Assembly (NCBI GenBank): GCA_954871525.1
Contig: OX940871.1
Location: 15,158,532-15,222,531, forward strand
Length of the DNA stretch: 64,000 nucleotides
Direction: 5' to 3'
Source of the DNA: Parietaria judaica
Lineage: Eukaryota > Streptophyta > Magnoliopsida > Rosales > Urticaceae
Position 1 is the stretch's first letter. Every line of letters starts with the position of its first letter. The notes below the pieces were generated by a model, which was given only the letters and a program-made list of their open reading frames with translations, was not told the DNA's origin and searched no databases. A program made the position numbers and the translations under genes. Positions 48,601 through 60,550 of this stretch are shown piece after piece.

Positions 48601-48833
48601 TTTCGGACCTATACTTCTTTGCCAGATTATTGTATTTATGTATTTGTATTCCAAAGGATACAAATAATATTCTTGTATAATACAAATTGTAAAATAGCGG
48701 TAATTAGAATATGCCAGATCTCGGACCTATACTTCTTTGCTAGATTATTGTATTTATGTATTTGTTTGTATTCCAAACGATACAAATAATATTCTTGTAT
48801 TATACAAATTGTAAAATAGCGGTAATTATATTA
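48601..48833. repeat. About 117-bp tandem duplication
   Basis: Two copies of a block beginning cggacctatacttctttg and ending acaaattgtaaaatagcggt. Each ends in the TAGCGGTA motif. The flanking DNA 48000-48600 and 48840-49500 shows no gene beyond further copies of that motif. Confidence 0.85.
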
Positions 48834-49507
48834 TTATGACACAATGCTAATGATATTTGATTTTTTTTTATTTCTACATCATTTTGTCATTTACCCGATA
48901 TTCTACAAAATCACAATAGCGGTATAAGCGTTAATAACATTAATGTTGCTGGAATAAATTTAACAAGTGTAATTAATAACCCGAATTGAGATACTACTAG
49001 CCCAAATGAACTAAAGTAAGTTCAATCACTACCTCTATATCAAATAAATCATAGCGGTAAATACATATCATCACGATCACGGTGATAAATAAGGACCCCA
49101 AGTCCTGATTGACCCACGACTGACCCGAATCCCGTGTGCGGTTTTATCTCGTTCAACGGACCTCCGACTCGCACCAGACCGAATATGAGTAAGTATTAGA
49201 TATTTGAGTCAATCAGGCTTTCGCGATAACCCTTTATGAAGTAACTCCCATCACTGACAGTTGTAACGCTTGCCATAATTTTAAATGAAAGGATGCAACC
49301 CTTTACGATATGTTATTCAGTAAATGAAAGGTTCGGTTTCCATAAAGAAAAAGGAAAAAAAAACATGATACGGCCGTTCAATTTCCTCCACAACTGACGC
49401 TTGCCAAGACAAAGGCAACAAGAAAATGAAAACGACTCATATCCAAAATTCAAATACCTTAACATTATACGATACCGCTATACCACGGTCCACGATACAT
49501 ATTACCG

Positions 49508-49813
49508 CTACTTTATACACAATGTCATGTAGCAGTTACATATGGTGTCTACTTCAGGAGATACCTTTTTCACTAGCTCGACGTACAGCTGTTTCAACCT
49601 TGACGGTCTATCTGGTGTCCGAATATATGATTCGAAGTAAGGTTCATCAGCTATGGCTATTGGCTGAGTACTGTGATCAACTGTTAAAGCAGTTGCAGTA
49701 TCATTTATTCCCTCCCATGACCACTTGTAACAATATTTATCGAAATTCCATTCTCCGCCAAGACTAACAATCAAAAGGTAATCATTCATCATGCAAATGG
49801 AAAAATACTTCAA
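49508..49813 (-). pseudogene. Possible MULE transposase N-terminal fragment of MULE-2
   Basis: The minus-strand frame has YLLIVSLGGEWNFDKYCYKW and, later, SRLKQLYVELVKKV. This recalls the N-terminal region of MuDR-type transposases (a 'GG.W' motif, then a segment ending 'YEELV.K'). It faces the D1/D2 DUF1985 relics convergently, the same layout as in MULE-1. No catalytic core or SWIM finger was found nearby, so the assignment is tentative. Confidence 0.4.
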
Positions 49814-49822
49814 TATTAAATT

Positions 49823-49831
49823 TTTTCCTTT

Positions 49832-49874
<43 letters not shown>

Positions 49875-49968
49875 GATCTTTGGATTTCACTCCTACCCTA
49901 ATGGTGACTCGAACTCAAGACCTCTAATGTCTTAAGTGATGTACTTGTTACCACTAGACCAAGCACAT
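49823..49968 (-). mobile_element. Second tRNA-derived SINE, 15-bp target duplication
   Basis: On the minus strand, A box TGGTCTAGTGG (49961-49951) and B box GAGTTCGAGTC (49916-49906), a body of about 75 bp, then an (AT)n and T/A-rich tail. Direct repeats cttcaatattaaatt flank it at 49808-49822 and 49969-49983. It is shorter than, and a different family from, the SINE at 23314-23522. Confidence 0.87.
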
Positions 49969-50099
49969 CTTCAATATTAAATTAAACTGCTAATAGGCTT
50001 ATATTATACTTAAGAATTCATAGAGTACAAACTAAATTCGGCCTACAGATTACGGTACCGCTACATAACATATTCATAGCGCATAATTTATCAAAAATT

Positions 50100-50945
50100 G
50101 AAACAACAATTTGGTACTTGGTTACAGTGGCTAATCTTAGTTAATATTTTAAGGATTCATATAGTACATCCGGCCTACAGATCTCGGTAGTGATACATAA
50201 TACATTAATACCGCTATATTTTGTCCACAAATTGAAAACAATAATAAAATTACGTTATTATACTGGGATAACCTTACCTTATATTTTAATGATCTAGATA
50301 GTACATTCTGCCTACATATAGCGGTACCTCTGTATAATATATCCATACTGCTATAATTTGTCAACAAATTGAAAACAATAATAAAATTATGTTACCATAC
50401 TAGGATAACCTTACCTTATATTTTAATGATCTAGAGAGTACATTCTGCCTACATATAGCGGTACCTCTATATAATATATCCATACCGCTATATTTTGTCC
50501 ACAAATTGAAAACAATAATAAAATTACGTTATCATACTAGGATAACCTTACCTTATATTTTAATGATTTAGAGAGTACATTCTGCCTACATATAGCGATA
50601 CCTCTATATAATATATCCATACCGCTATATTTTGTCAACAAATTGAAAACAACAATAAAATTACGTTATCATACTGGGATAACCTTACTTTATATTTAAA
50701 AGATCCAGAGAGTACATTCTGCCTACAGATATAGGTACCGCTAGATAATATATACATACCGCTATATTTTGTCCACAAATTGAAAACAATAATAAAATTA
50801 CTTTATTATACTGGGGTACCCTTACCTTATATTTTAAAATCCAGAGAGTACATTCTGCCTACAGATATCGGTACCGCTAGATAATATATACATACCGCTA
50901 TATTTTGTGCACAAATTGAAAACAATAATAGAATTACTTTATTAT
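50100..50945. repeat. About 137-bp tandem repeat, six copies, with TAGCGGTA motifs
   Basis: The anchor ctgcctac recurs near 50310, 50448, 50584, 50721 and 50858, with a diverged copy near 50172, spacing 136-138 bp. Each unit contains a variant of tatagcggtacc, a taccgctatattttgt block and caaattgaaaacaataataa. Non-coding. Confidence 0.9.
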
Positions 50946-51108
50946 ACTGGGATTCAACTCTTGAAAGATTGATTCAATTTTGTGCACACCTTCGAATGAG
51001 TCAACTCTTGATATACAATCGAATTGAAAGATTCGCTAATCGTTGGCTGGGTGCAGAAGACAAAGAGAAGGAATACAGTGAATCGGCGAAAAAACAAAGG
51101 GAGCTTTA

Positions 51109-51851
51109 GGTGGCGTTTGGTTATGGTCTCCGAGACCAGTTTCTGGTTTTGGTTTCAAACAGTGTCATATTGGTTTCGCAGACCATGTTTGGTTACCAGT
51201 TGTCTCTATTTTCTGAGACCGGTCTCGCAGACCACTGAAATTTTAATGAAGGAAAACAGAAAACCACTTGAAGTTGTTTTCTGTCTTTGGTCTTCAACTC
51301 AATCGTACAAAATAAAACGATAATAAATATATTATCATTTTATAATAGTATTTAATTATAATAATAAGGTATTAACAATGAAATTAACTTATATAATAAA
51401 TTATTAAAATCATGTATATATATAATTATATATTTTAATAATATTACTATCATATTAACAAATATACTTAAATTGTGTATATTATTAAATATTAACTTAA
51501 TTACAATGATATAAAATATTGAAACAAAATATTTACTACTTTATATATTACATTATTTAAATATGTAAATAGAGTCATGAAATATGAATAAATTTTTTAT
51601 GATAACAAATATTTTTTAGACGTAATATTAGTATATATTACTTTCAAATAAAACATACTTTCTTTTTAGTAACATATATTTTATTTTATTGCATTTTTTC
51701 ATTTATATTCGACCACAGATTAACAAAATACTAACCAAACACTGTTTCAAAAATCAATCTCCCAAACTGGTTTGGGAGATTAAACTCTCAGACTGGTTTC
51801 CCAAACCAAATTGCGAAACTGATTTCCGACACTAGTTAACCAAACGCCACC
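51109..51851. mobile_element. Tourist-like MITE (PIF/Harbinger), 743 bp
   Basis: Ends GGTGGCGTTTGGTTA and its complement TAACCAAACGCCACC, flanked by TTA at 51106-51108 and 51852-51854, the 3-bp duplication typical of PIF/Harbinger. Subterminal DNA contains repeats of ggtctcnnagacc and ggtttgggaga. The interior is AT-rich and non-coding. Confidence 0.8.
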
Positions 51852-51854
51852 TTA

Positions 51855-52344
51855 GGGTTTCTCGGCAATTGGGGAATCGAAGAAGAAGAAGACTGATAAC
51901 AGAGGAGAGAGAAATATGGAGGGAAATAAATAATATTAAAAGGGAGGAGAGAGAAAAAATAATAAAATAAGAAGAGAGAGAAAATCGAGCCCAACGAACT
52001 ATAAATGGGCCCCACTTCGTTTAATGAAGGGTATGAACCAAACATGTGAACAGTGCCGAAGGTATAACCAAATACCAAATCCCACATAAGGTCATTCTTG
52101 CAATACGCCCCTAATAAGGGCGCCATTGAGTCCTTGAGCTCGGCTATGGTTTTGATTTTTGATTGACTCACATGTAACAACTAGAAAGACATATAAAAAA
52201 AGAAAAAAAACCTTAATGACAAAGTTTACAGTAATGAGATAGTCTTATTCTTACATATACACTCTCATTCTGAGGTGTATAAGGATACTCTTACGGTAGA
52301 ATTTTAAAATTTTAATTCAACATGAAAATACATTTTCAATATAT
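51855..52344. other. Non-coding flank between MITE and Gypsy element
   Basis: A purine-rich stretch with repeated gagagaaaa, then mixed sequence. No gene recognised. It could be the right terminal region of MULE-2, whose ends I could not locate. Confidence 0.4.
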
Positions 52345-52861
52345 TGTTACGTGCCCGGGATTGAGACCGAGTGACAGGTCGACTTCTTCCTTCTTCCCTT
52401 GCCGTTGACGATTGCTGCCTGCCACCCTGTGCCGCTGTTTTCCATCCTCGTGCCGTGGCTACTGTCGAACGTAATCCTAAGGTTTATTCTAGGAGATAGC
52501 GTCAAAAGTAAAAGAGCAAGAGAGAGAGGATAATTCTTCCACAAATCCTAATCTCTACGGGGGATTAAAATCTGATTTTTGGCAGCTATTTTTTTTATTA
52601 ATAAAATCAACCCTTGTATAGGCAATTTACAGCTCGCAAAATCCCTTCCAAAATAGGAACTAACTCAATAATAAATAAAATAAAATAATCCTAATTCGAC
52701 AACTAATCCTAATTCGACTAACATCCCTAAATAAAATTAAATAAAACTTAATGAAAGCCTAAATAAAACAATGACTCTTTATCCCTTATTCCTAGCCACT
52801 TATTGTCGCTTCCGTTCTTTTGCGTCTATGATACGTGTACCTAAATCTCGGGTCCGTATCA
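52345..52861 (-). repeat. 3' LTR of the Gypsy element
   Basis: 517 bp, begins tgttacgtgcccggg and ends gggtccgtatca on the plus strand. Closely similar to the LTR at 57726-58272 with scattered substitutions. Confidence 0.92.
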
Positions 52862-52875
52862 TTATTCCCCTCCTT
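52862..52875 (-). other. Polypurine tract
   Basis: AAGGAGGGGAATAA on the minus strand directly abuts the 3' LTR, the expected plus-strand priming site. Confidence 0.8.
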
Positions 52876-55800
52876 GAATATGAGCTTGTCCTCAAGCTCA
52901 AGCTCCGGGAATGCCTCCACCAATGTCGCCGCATGCTCCCACATAGCGCTTTCCGGTGCGTTGCTGTCCCATTGAACCAAAACTTCTCTTTCCCCCAATC
53001 GGCGTCGTGCTCGGAGTAGTTTGGCTGGTCTCTCCGGAATAGTGTGGCCCTCGAAGAGCTTCGGTAAGGTTCCCGCATCCGTTGGTTGTTCTCCTTTATG
53101 CGCCTTGAGCAAGGAAACATGAAACACGTCGTGGATTTGTGTACCCGTTGGCATCTTCAATCGATAAGTCACTGAACCGACTCTCTCCACCACTGAGAAT
53201 GGTCCATAAAAGCGTGGAGAAAACTTGTGATACGCCGCTTTAGAGGCTGTAATTTGACGACACGGGTGTAGTTTTAACCACACCCAATCCCCCGCCTTGA
53301 ATTCCACTAGTCGATGGATTCCATGGTACACTTCCTTCATTCACCGTTGTGCCTCGACTAATCGTGTCCGTGCCTCGGAAAGAATTACCGTACGATGTGT
53401 AAGTGCCACATCCTCCACAATCGTACTTCCCGCCGTATAGTCCAAAAGTCGAGGCTGCTCTCGCCCGTAAACCAAGTGAAATGGCGTCGTCTTTATTGCT
53501 AAGTGAAACGATGTATTATAAACGAACTCGAGCCATGGTAGCCACTTGAGCCACCGTTTCGGGTTGTCCCGCGTTGTACACCGAAGATACATCTCCAAAG
53601 TGCGATTCACCACCTCGGTTTGCCCGTCCGATTGAGGATGGTAGGCCGTAGAAAAATTCAGTGTTGTACCCGCAAGTCAAAAAAGCTCTCGCCAAAATTT
53701 GCTACGAAAAACCTTGTCCCGATCGGATAGGATGGACTCCGAAAACCCGTGTAACCGAACAATATCGTCAAAGAAATCCTTTGCCACGGTTGTGGCGGTA
53801 AATGGGTGACTCGTGGGAATAAAGTGCGCATATTTTGAAAACCGATCCATTACAACCATGATGACGTTTTTCCCGTGCGATGACGGAAGCGCCTCCACAA
53901 AGTCCATTGATATATCGGCCCACACTCTATGAGTAATTGGTAGGGGATGTAGTAAACCCCCCGGTTGGAGCGCTTCCCATTTATTTTTTTGGCATGTTTG
54001 ACATTTTGCCACGAACTCTTGAACACTATTCTTCCATCCGCGCCAATAGTAATCCCGCCTAATTCGCTCCATCTTCTTTTGTACCTCTCGTGTCCAAGGT
54101 TGTGAAACCCCGCAATAACATCATCAATTAAAGGCGACGTCTCTCCTAACACTGCTCGTTTCTTGTACCAAATCAGCCATTCGCGGATCTCCCAATGATC
54201 GGCCATCTTTCCCGCCAAAACCCGATCTTAGAGCTCTTGGAGAGCCTTGACCGAACTGATCTCGGCCCGAAGCTTGGCCGTGAAGCTCGTGCTACCAACA
54301 CCGAACGTGTGTAAGATACACTTCGCCCCTCCCTCCTCCGGTTCATCTCTTCATGAGAGTGCATCCGCTACTTTGTTCAATGATCCCGCACGGTATTCGA
54401 CTGTAAAGTCGTAACCGAGAAGCTTGCTCACCCAACGAATTTTTCGGGGAGGGGGGGTCGTTAGATGCTGCTCCAATAAGTGCTTTAGGCTAGAAAGATC
54501 GGTCTGAATCGTTAACTTGCGTCCCCAAAGATACGGTCGCCAATGTATAACCACCTTAGCGAGTCCGATGAGCTCACGCTCGTACGCCGCGAGTTTGGAG
54601 TGTCTATCCGCTAGTTTGTGGCTGAAAAATGCAACCAGGTGTCCCGTTGTTGTAGCACTGCTCCCATGCCACTTCCGGAATCGTCGCATTCCACTATAAA
54701 TGTATCAGTGAAATCCGGTAAGGCGAGAACCGGAGACTCGGAAAGTGCCTTTTTTAGACAGTTGAATGCCTCGGACGCTAGACCATCCCAATGAATTTCG
54801 TTTCGCCGGAGAAGACTCGTCAACGGGGCTGCGATGACCCCATAATCCCGAATGAATTTCCGATAGTATCCGGAGAGACCGAGGAAGCCCCTTACCCTAC
54901 GAGTTGTCGTCGGAGGTGGCCAAGCGGTGACCGCCTCTACCTTTGTCTCGTCGACCCGAGCTCCGGCATAGGAGATAACATGACCGAGGTACTCGACTTC
55001 CGTTCGTCCAAATGCACATTTTTTTATCTTAAGAAACAGCCCGTGCGTACGAAGACGCTCAAAAACAGCGCGCACGTGGGTAATATGTTCGTCCCACGTT
55101 CGACTAAACACGAGGATGTCGTAAAAAAAAAAAAAAAACTAGCACGCTTTTCCGGAGCATATCGTCGAACACCGAATTCATGAGTCCTTGAAATGTCGTT
55201 GGAGCGTTCGAGAGGCCAAATGGCATAACGAGGAACTCAAAGTGGCCATGGTGTGTTCGGAAAGCCGTCTTCTCGATTTCTTCTTTGTGCATTCGAATTT
55301 GGTGGTAACCGGCTGTGAGATCGAGTTTGGTGAAATAACGAGCTCCGTGGAGTTCATCGAGCAGCTCGTCGACCACCGGAATTGGAAATTTGTCCTTAAC
55401 GGTGACTTTGTTTAATTTCCGCAAATCCATACACATCCTCCACGAGCCGTCCGACTTCTTGACAAGGAGAACCGGTGACGAGAATGGGGATGTACTTCGC
55501 CTAATAATGCCCGCCTTGAGCATCTCCGCGCATTGACGTTCAATCTCATCTTTTTGGAGATGCGGGTACCGTTACGGGCGTACAGAGACGGGGTTAGTAC
55601 CGGTTATAAGCCGAATACGGTGGTCGCAATCCCGCCGCGGTGGCAGTCCCTTTGGCAGCGCAAAAATATCATCAAATTCCTCAATGAGTCGGCCAATATA
55701 CGAGTCTTTACCCCCTTTAGCGAGAGTCCATAACTCCATCTTCGCTGCTCGGTGTTCTTGTAATTCGGCCGAGGGTGGAATGGGTGGTTTGGTGATGAAA

Positions 55801-56666
55801 ACTTCCGCATCGTCGAACCATGCTTCCAAATCTTTGTCCGGCGCAAGGTATAAATGATTTAGGCTTGCATCTAAAGCTTTCTTGTCGGCCTCACTTGTCC
55901 ACTGAACCGTACGTTCTCCAAGATTGAAAGCTACGGTGGAATTTTTGTCGTTCCATAATACCTCCCCAAGCGCGTTTAACGATGACATGCCTAGTATAAT
56001 GTCAAAACCCTCGAGTGAGATAACAAAACAATTAACATAGAATGTTACCCCTTGTACCGTCATAGGTACGTTCTTGCAATAGCCCTCGATGTTGAGTCGT
56101 CCACCGTTGGGCAATCCCACCGAGAGTCCGGGCTTTTTGAGGATCGGAAGGCCGAGCTCGTCGAAAAAACTCTTCTTGATAAAATTGTGGGAACTTCCGG
56201 TGTCTAAGAGTGTCCAGCCGCTGCCCTGCTCCACCTTGGTCCGAACTTGGAAGGTCCGAGCCGTCTTTTTCCCCATGAAGGCGCATTCCGAATGCGGACT
56301 CAATTTATTCGTCAAAGAAGTCTTCCGGATCGACGTTGGTGTCTCCCGCGGGCATAAGAACTGTGTGAAATAGGACTTTCTTACACACGTGCCCAAAGAT
56401 AAATTGGTCGTCGCAATTGAAGCAAAGCCCATGTTTACGTCTCTCCTCCATCTCGGCGTGTGTGAGCTTCTTCTTCCATGGCTTTTTCGGTTCGCTGCCT
56501 TTATTCTCAGTTGTACAGTTGTCCGTATTGCTCGCTCGTGTACTTGTGAGCCGATTAGGAGCTGCTCCTCGAATACCGCTTGATTCTCGGATGGGATTTG
56601 GCGCATAAAAGTCGTTGAAGGAGCGGGTTTTGTCGTAGGGAATATGGAAATCCGTGTTACGAGCAA
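52876..56666 (-). pseudogene. pol region: protease, RT, RNase H, integrase, chromodomain (broken)
   Basis: In transcript order: aspartic protease with LLDTGSSHNF (about 56200); reverse transcriptase with [16 protein letters not shown] and [13 protein letters not shown] (55523-55140); RNase H with RKLTIQTDLSSLKHLLE (about 54700-54350); integrase with CQTCQKNKW and core motifs SMDFVEALP and SDRDKVF (about 54060-53690); and a C-terminal chromodomain near EVLVQWDSNAPESAMWE (about 52960-52900). Damage: a 16-A run (55123-55138) disrupts the catalytic YxDD area of RT and shifts the frame; there is a frame change between the integrase zinc region and core near 54070; and TGA codons lie in frame at 53677-53679 and 53341-53343. 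The element cannot move on its own. Confidence 0.88.
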
Positions 56667-57420
56667 ACTTCGTGGCTTCGAATATAGAGGTTGGTCGTTG
56701 GTGCTCGACCTCGCGTCGGAGTTCGTCGGTTAATCCAACGCAAAACAGCCACATAAGTAGTTGATGGGACAATTCATGATGCTTATTATTGAGCTTCGTG
56801 AAAGCCTTGCAGTAATCGTCCACCGTCCCCGTGTGTCGGAGATTGGAAAACTCTACGAGGGGGTTCGCCGTATAAGTAATGCCAAATATGTCCATGCACA
56901 CTGCTTTGAATTCCCTCCAAGTGAGATGACTATCGACCAGATTTTGGAGGCTATCGTACCACCCGTGAGCAGTTTCGGTGAGAGCGCCTCGAGCTTGTCA
57001 GACTTTGGCGTCGTCGTCGGTGGTACATTGGTCGTCGAAATAGTCTTCCCAATTTTTAAGCCATATGGCCGGGTTGGACCCGGGCTTTCCGTCGAAGGTG
57101 GGGAAATCCCCCCTCGAGATTGGGTTCTGTCCGGCTATTTTTTCTGGTGGTTTTCCTCCTCCTTCACGTGTGCTTGCGCCATATGGTTTAACAGGCCAGT
57201 TTCTTCCAAATTCTTCACTGGATTTTTCCTTCTGAGTGTAATCATTGTGTCTTGTTTTCATGGCATCATCGTACCTCACATCGCTAGGAGTGTACTGGTT
57301 CCTTGGGTAGACCGAGCTTTCTGCGTCTCCGTCTAAAGGTCTTTTGTCTTGACGAGGCGTCTCCTTTGGACGTGGTCCCTGAAAAACCTGTTCTGGTGGT
57401 TTGTGTGGACGTCGTTCCAT
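56305..57420 (-). pseudogene. gag of the Gypsy element
   Basis: Structural protein. It starts with a polar N-terminal segment, then a capsid-like region with AIWLKNWEDYFD and LVEFSNLRHTGTVDDYCKAF, and ends near a zinc knuckle, CFNCDDQFIFGHVC, which departs from the usual CCHC spacing. An in-frame TGA at 56998-57000 interrupts it, with gag-like sequence continuing in the same frame. The upstream start is uncertain. 57421-57710 is the untranslated leader. Confidence 0.75.
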
Positions 57421-57710
57421 CCATTCTCAATTGCGCCCTTCTGAATTTTCGAACATCTCCATGAGTCTAGCTATGTTCTCACTCAATCCTCCTGTGGCTT
57501 TCCCAACCTCGCTGGAAATCAGTTAGCTGACTTTTCCCAGAATTCTTTGCTCTGCTGCGTTGATGTCGTCCGTCGTTACGGCCTTCTGATGAGCCAAAGC
57601 CCGCTGAACCTCTTCCTGCGTTGCCCCCCTTCCAGGCGATTCGCTTTTGTCCCGGGATTTCTCCCGAAGCGAAGCTCCATCTGAATACATCGATCCGTCC
57701 TTCCCGGTTG

Positions 57711-57722
57711 GCTCTGATACCA
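57711..57722 (-). other. Primer-binding site (initiator tRNA-Met)
   Basis: TGGTATCAGAGC on the minus strand lies a few bases inside the 5' LTR boundary. It is the standard plant retrotransposon site complementary to the 3' end of tRNA-iMet. Confidence 0.88.
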
Positions 57723-57725
57723 AAT

Positions 57726-58272
57726 TGTTACGTGCCCGGGATTGAGACCGAGTGACAGGTCGACTTCTTCCGTCTTCCCTTGCTGTTGACGATTGTTGCC
57801 TGCCTCCCTGTGTCGCTGTTTTTCTTCCTCGTGCCGTGGCTACTGTCAAATGTAATCCTAGGGTTTATTCAAGGAGATTTCGTCAAAAGTAAAAGAGCAA
57901 GAGAGAGAGAATAATTCTTCCACAAATCCTAATCTCTAGGAGATAAAAATCTGATTTTTGGAAGTTATTTTTTTATTAATAAAATCAGCCCTTATATAGG
58001 CAATTTGCAGCTCGCAAAAGCCCCTCCAAAATAGGAACTAACTCAATAATAAATAAAATAAAATGATCCTAATTCGACAACTAATCCTAATTCAACCAAC
58101 TAATTAATTCGACCATTAATTAAATCGACTAACATCCCTAAATAAAATTAAATAAAACTTAATGAAAGCCTAAATAAAATAATGACTCTTTAGCCCTTAT
58201 TCCTAGCCACTTATTGTCGCTTCCATTCTTTTGTGTCTATGATAAGTGTACCTAAATCTCGGGTACGTATCA
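57726..58272 (-). repeat. 5' LTR of the Gypsy element
   Basis: 547 bp, begins tgttacgtgcccggg and ends gggtacgtatca on the plus strand. Paired with 52345-52861. Confidence 0.92.
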
Positions 58273-58980
58273 CATATTAAAATTAATCATAACATTTAAA
58301 ACGATAAACATACATTCATGCAAAATAATTTTAACGTACAGAAAAGTTTGAATAAATCCGAAAAATCGTATTACTATAAAAGATTAGGATTACTTACAAG
58401 TCGGGAATGTATTCATGGTTTTCATCGTCGATCTTCGCGAGTCTTCTATCCGTCTTTGATCAAACCACCACAATGGATGTTAACTTACTCTTTCACCCCT
58501 CCTTAGTTATTATTTCATAAAATCCTTTGTTGGTTGTGAATGAAAAATACATAAAGTGAGGTGTCACATTAGTGAGTACCATGTCTTGTTTGTTCATTCA
58601 CACTTCAAAGAACAAAGCATGATGTGATAACGTCGTAGCATTATTTATGTTCGTACTTCGTACTCTATGTTCGTATTTATGTTCATACTTTATGACTTTA
58701 TTATGATGCCTAGCTTATTTTATGTTATGTCCACATTATGTTATGAGTTATGACTTTTATGTTATATTTTTGTGTTATGCTATGATTTAGAGTGTGTTTT
58801 CTAGGCTATAACTATGTGTCATATTTATTAAATAGGTAATGTAGAAACTATATAAAAATATTGATTGAATTGCTAAAAATATTTTCCAAAATATTTGTCG
58901 ATATTTTGATCGGCAAGAGATATATCCGTGAAATTTATGCGGTAGTATCGACAAGCGATATATCTATTTTTTCCCATTTA
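58273..58980. other. AT-rich intergenic DNA
   Basis: Contains imperfect repeats of ttatgttcgtact and ttatgttatg between 58640 and 58780. No gene recognised. Confidence 0.5.
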
Positions 58981-58988
58981 TCTGTCGG

Positions 58989-60550
58989 CAATGGCGAAGC
59001 TATGGAGGAATTAGGGGGAACACGTGCCCACTCTCAATTATCTATTTTTTATTATTATTTTAATAGTCAAACTTGATTGGTAGCTCATATCACCCGTAGG
59101 AATAGGAACAAAATTTAATTATACACCATATATATGAATACGTGTATTATGTATACTTACTAACCCATGGAAATAGGAACTAACCTCAACATTGATTTAC
59201 ATGTATATATTTTTTAGGGTAAACTGTGGCTAATGTACCCAATGTTTGATATTTTGCGAATTATGTACCTAATGTTTATTTTTGGCGGCTAATGTACCCA
59301 ATGTTTGATCTGTTAGATATTTTCGTGTTTTCCGTTAGTTGACCGTTAGAGAGTTATCCTCATCTACATGTACACTTTTTGTATTTTTGACATAACTCAC
59401 TCATTTTTTTGTCCAAATTTTATGCACGACCTATGGTTAGAAAGATAAGAGATAGATCTACAACTTTGTTGTTTTAAGTTTTATAAAGTAAGTTTTAGAA
59501 AAATAGGAAATTTCAAATACAACGTAAAATTAGACGTTAGTTTAATACAAAATATTTGTTTCGAGCAAATTTTAATACATTTAATGACTTTATATGGTGA
59601 AACGTAAAACTAAAATTATATATATATTTTTTATCTTTCTAACGAGTGTTTATTTATAAATTTTGGATAAAAAACGAGTGACTTATGCCAAAAATATGAA
59701 ATATGTGATGTGAAATAATCTTTCATATTTTTGGCATAAATTACTCATCTTTTGTCCAAAATTTATAAATAAACATCCGCTGGAAAGATAAAATATTTAT
59801 CTTCAACTTTTTAGTTTTACATTTCATCATAAAAAGTCATTAATTATAGTAAAAGTTTCTCGGAACAAATATTTTGCATTAAACTTACGTCCAATTTTAC
59901 GTTGTATTTGAAATTTCGTATTTTTCGAAAACTTATTTTACAAAACTTAAAACATAAAAGTTGTAGATCTATCTCTTTTCTGTCCAACCATAGGTCATGC
60001 ATAAAATTTGGACAAACAATGAGTGAGTTATGTCAAAAATACAAAAAGTGTGCATATAGAGGAGGATAACTCTCTAGAGGTCAATTAACGGAAAACACGA
60101 AAATATCTAACAGATCAAACATTGGGTACATTAGCCACCAAAAATAAACATTGAGTACATAATTCACAATAGATCAAATATTGGGTACATTAGCCGCAGT
60201 TTACCCTATTTTTAATGAGTTTTAATTTACCCATAGATATGGTAGAGCTAAATAAGCTACAACATAAAACTAATTTAACTGGTTATTATATAGATGATAG
60301 ATAACTTGATATACTCTTATGCTAGTAATATTTTTTTTTACTGAATATGGATTAAGCATACAACTTATTTGTATTTTGTTGAATAATTATCATCTTTTTA
60401 AAATTATTACTATAATTTTTATCAGTCTTCGATATATAGTATGATCAATCCTTGAGATAAATTAAATAAATTAAAAAAACCGTATATTAGACATTATGTT
60501 TAATATATATTAGTCCCCTTCCTAGCTGAAATAACTAGCTTCGCCACTTG
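58989..60550. mobile_element. Small hAT-like element, split by a nested foldback
   Basis: The left end caatggcgaagcta is mirrored at the right by tagcttcgccacttg, resembling the ends of the 5.1-kb hAT at 10369-15459. Flanking octamers tctgtcgg (58981-58988) and accgtcgg (60551-60558) match 6 of 8. Without the inserted foldback it is about 570 bp and has no coding capacity. Confidence 0.5.
59216..60207. mobile_element. Near-palindromic foldback element, about 1 kb
   Basis: The left end agggtaaactgtggctaatg is mirrored by the right end with few mismatches. Both halves carry the same motifs (catatttttgacataactca, atttataaataaac) inverted about a centre near 59710, so nearly the whole element is a hairpin. 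Related truncated copy at 17288-17937. No ORF. Flanks are AT-rich; the target duplication is not certain. Confidence 0.8.

Larger units (their letters stand above)
52345..58272 (-). mobile_element. Ty3/Gypsy chromovirus-type LTR retrotransposon
   Basis: Two LTRs (52345-52861 and 57726-58272) with TG...CA ends surround gag-pol on the minus strand. A primer-binding site complementary to initiator tRNA-Met follows the 5' LTR, and a polypurine tract precedes the 3' LTR. Flanks tatat and catat match 4 of 5. The order protease, reverse transcriptase, RNase H, integrase, chromodomain identifies Ty3/Gypsy chromovirus. The coding region is damaged. The 5' LTR is about 30 bp longer, largely through an added attaattcgacc segment near 58100. 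Confidence 0.92.

Noticed and set aside
49906..49961. Genuine tRNA gene on the minus strand
   Set aside because: Same reasons: it is a SINE with direct repeats, not a foldable tRNA.
51836..52180. 114-codon minus-strand ORF
   Set aside because: Low-complexity Phe/Tyr-rich half from purine-rich DNA; no family recognised.
55188..57336. Several plus-strand ORFs over the Gypsy element, the largest 56761-57336
   Set aside because: They are antisense to gag-pol and show no domain of their own.
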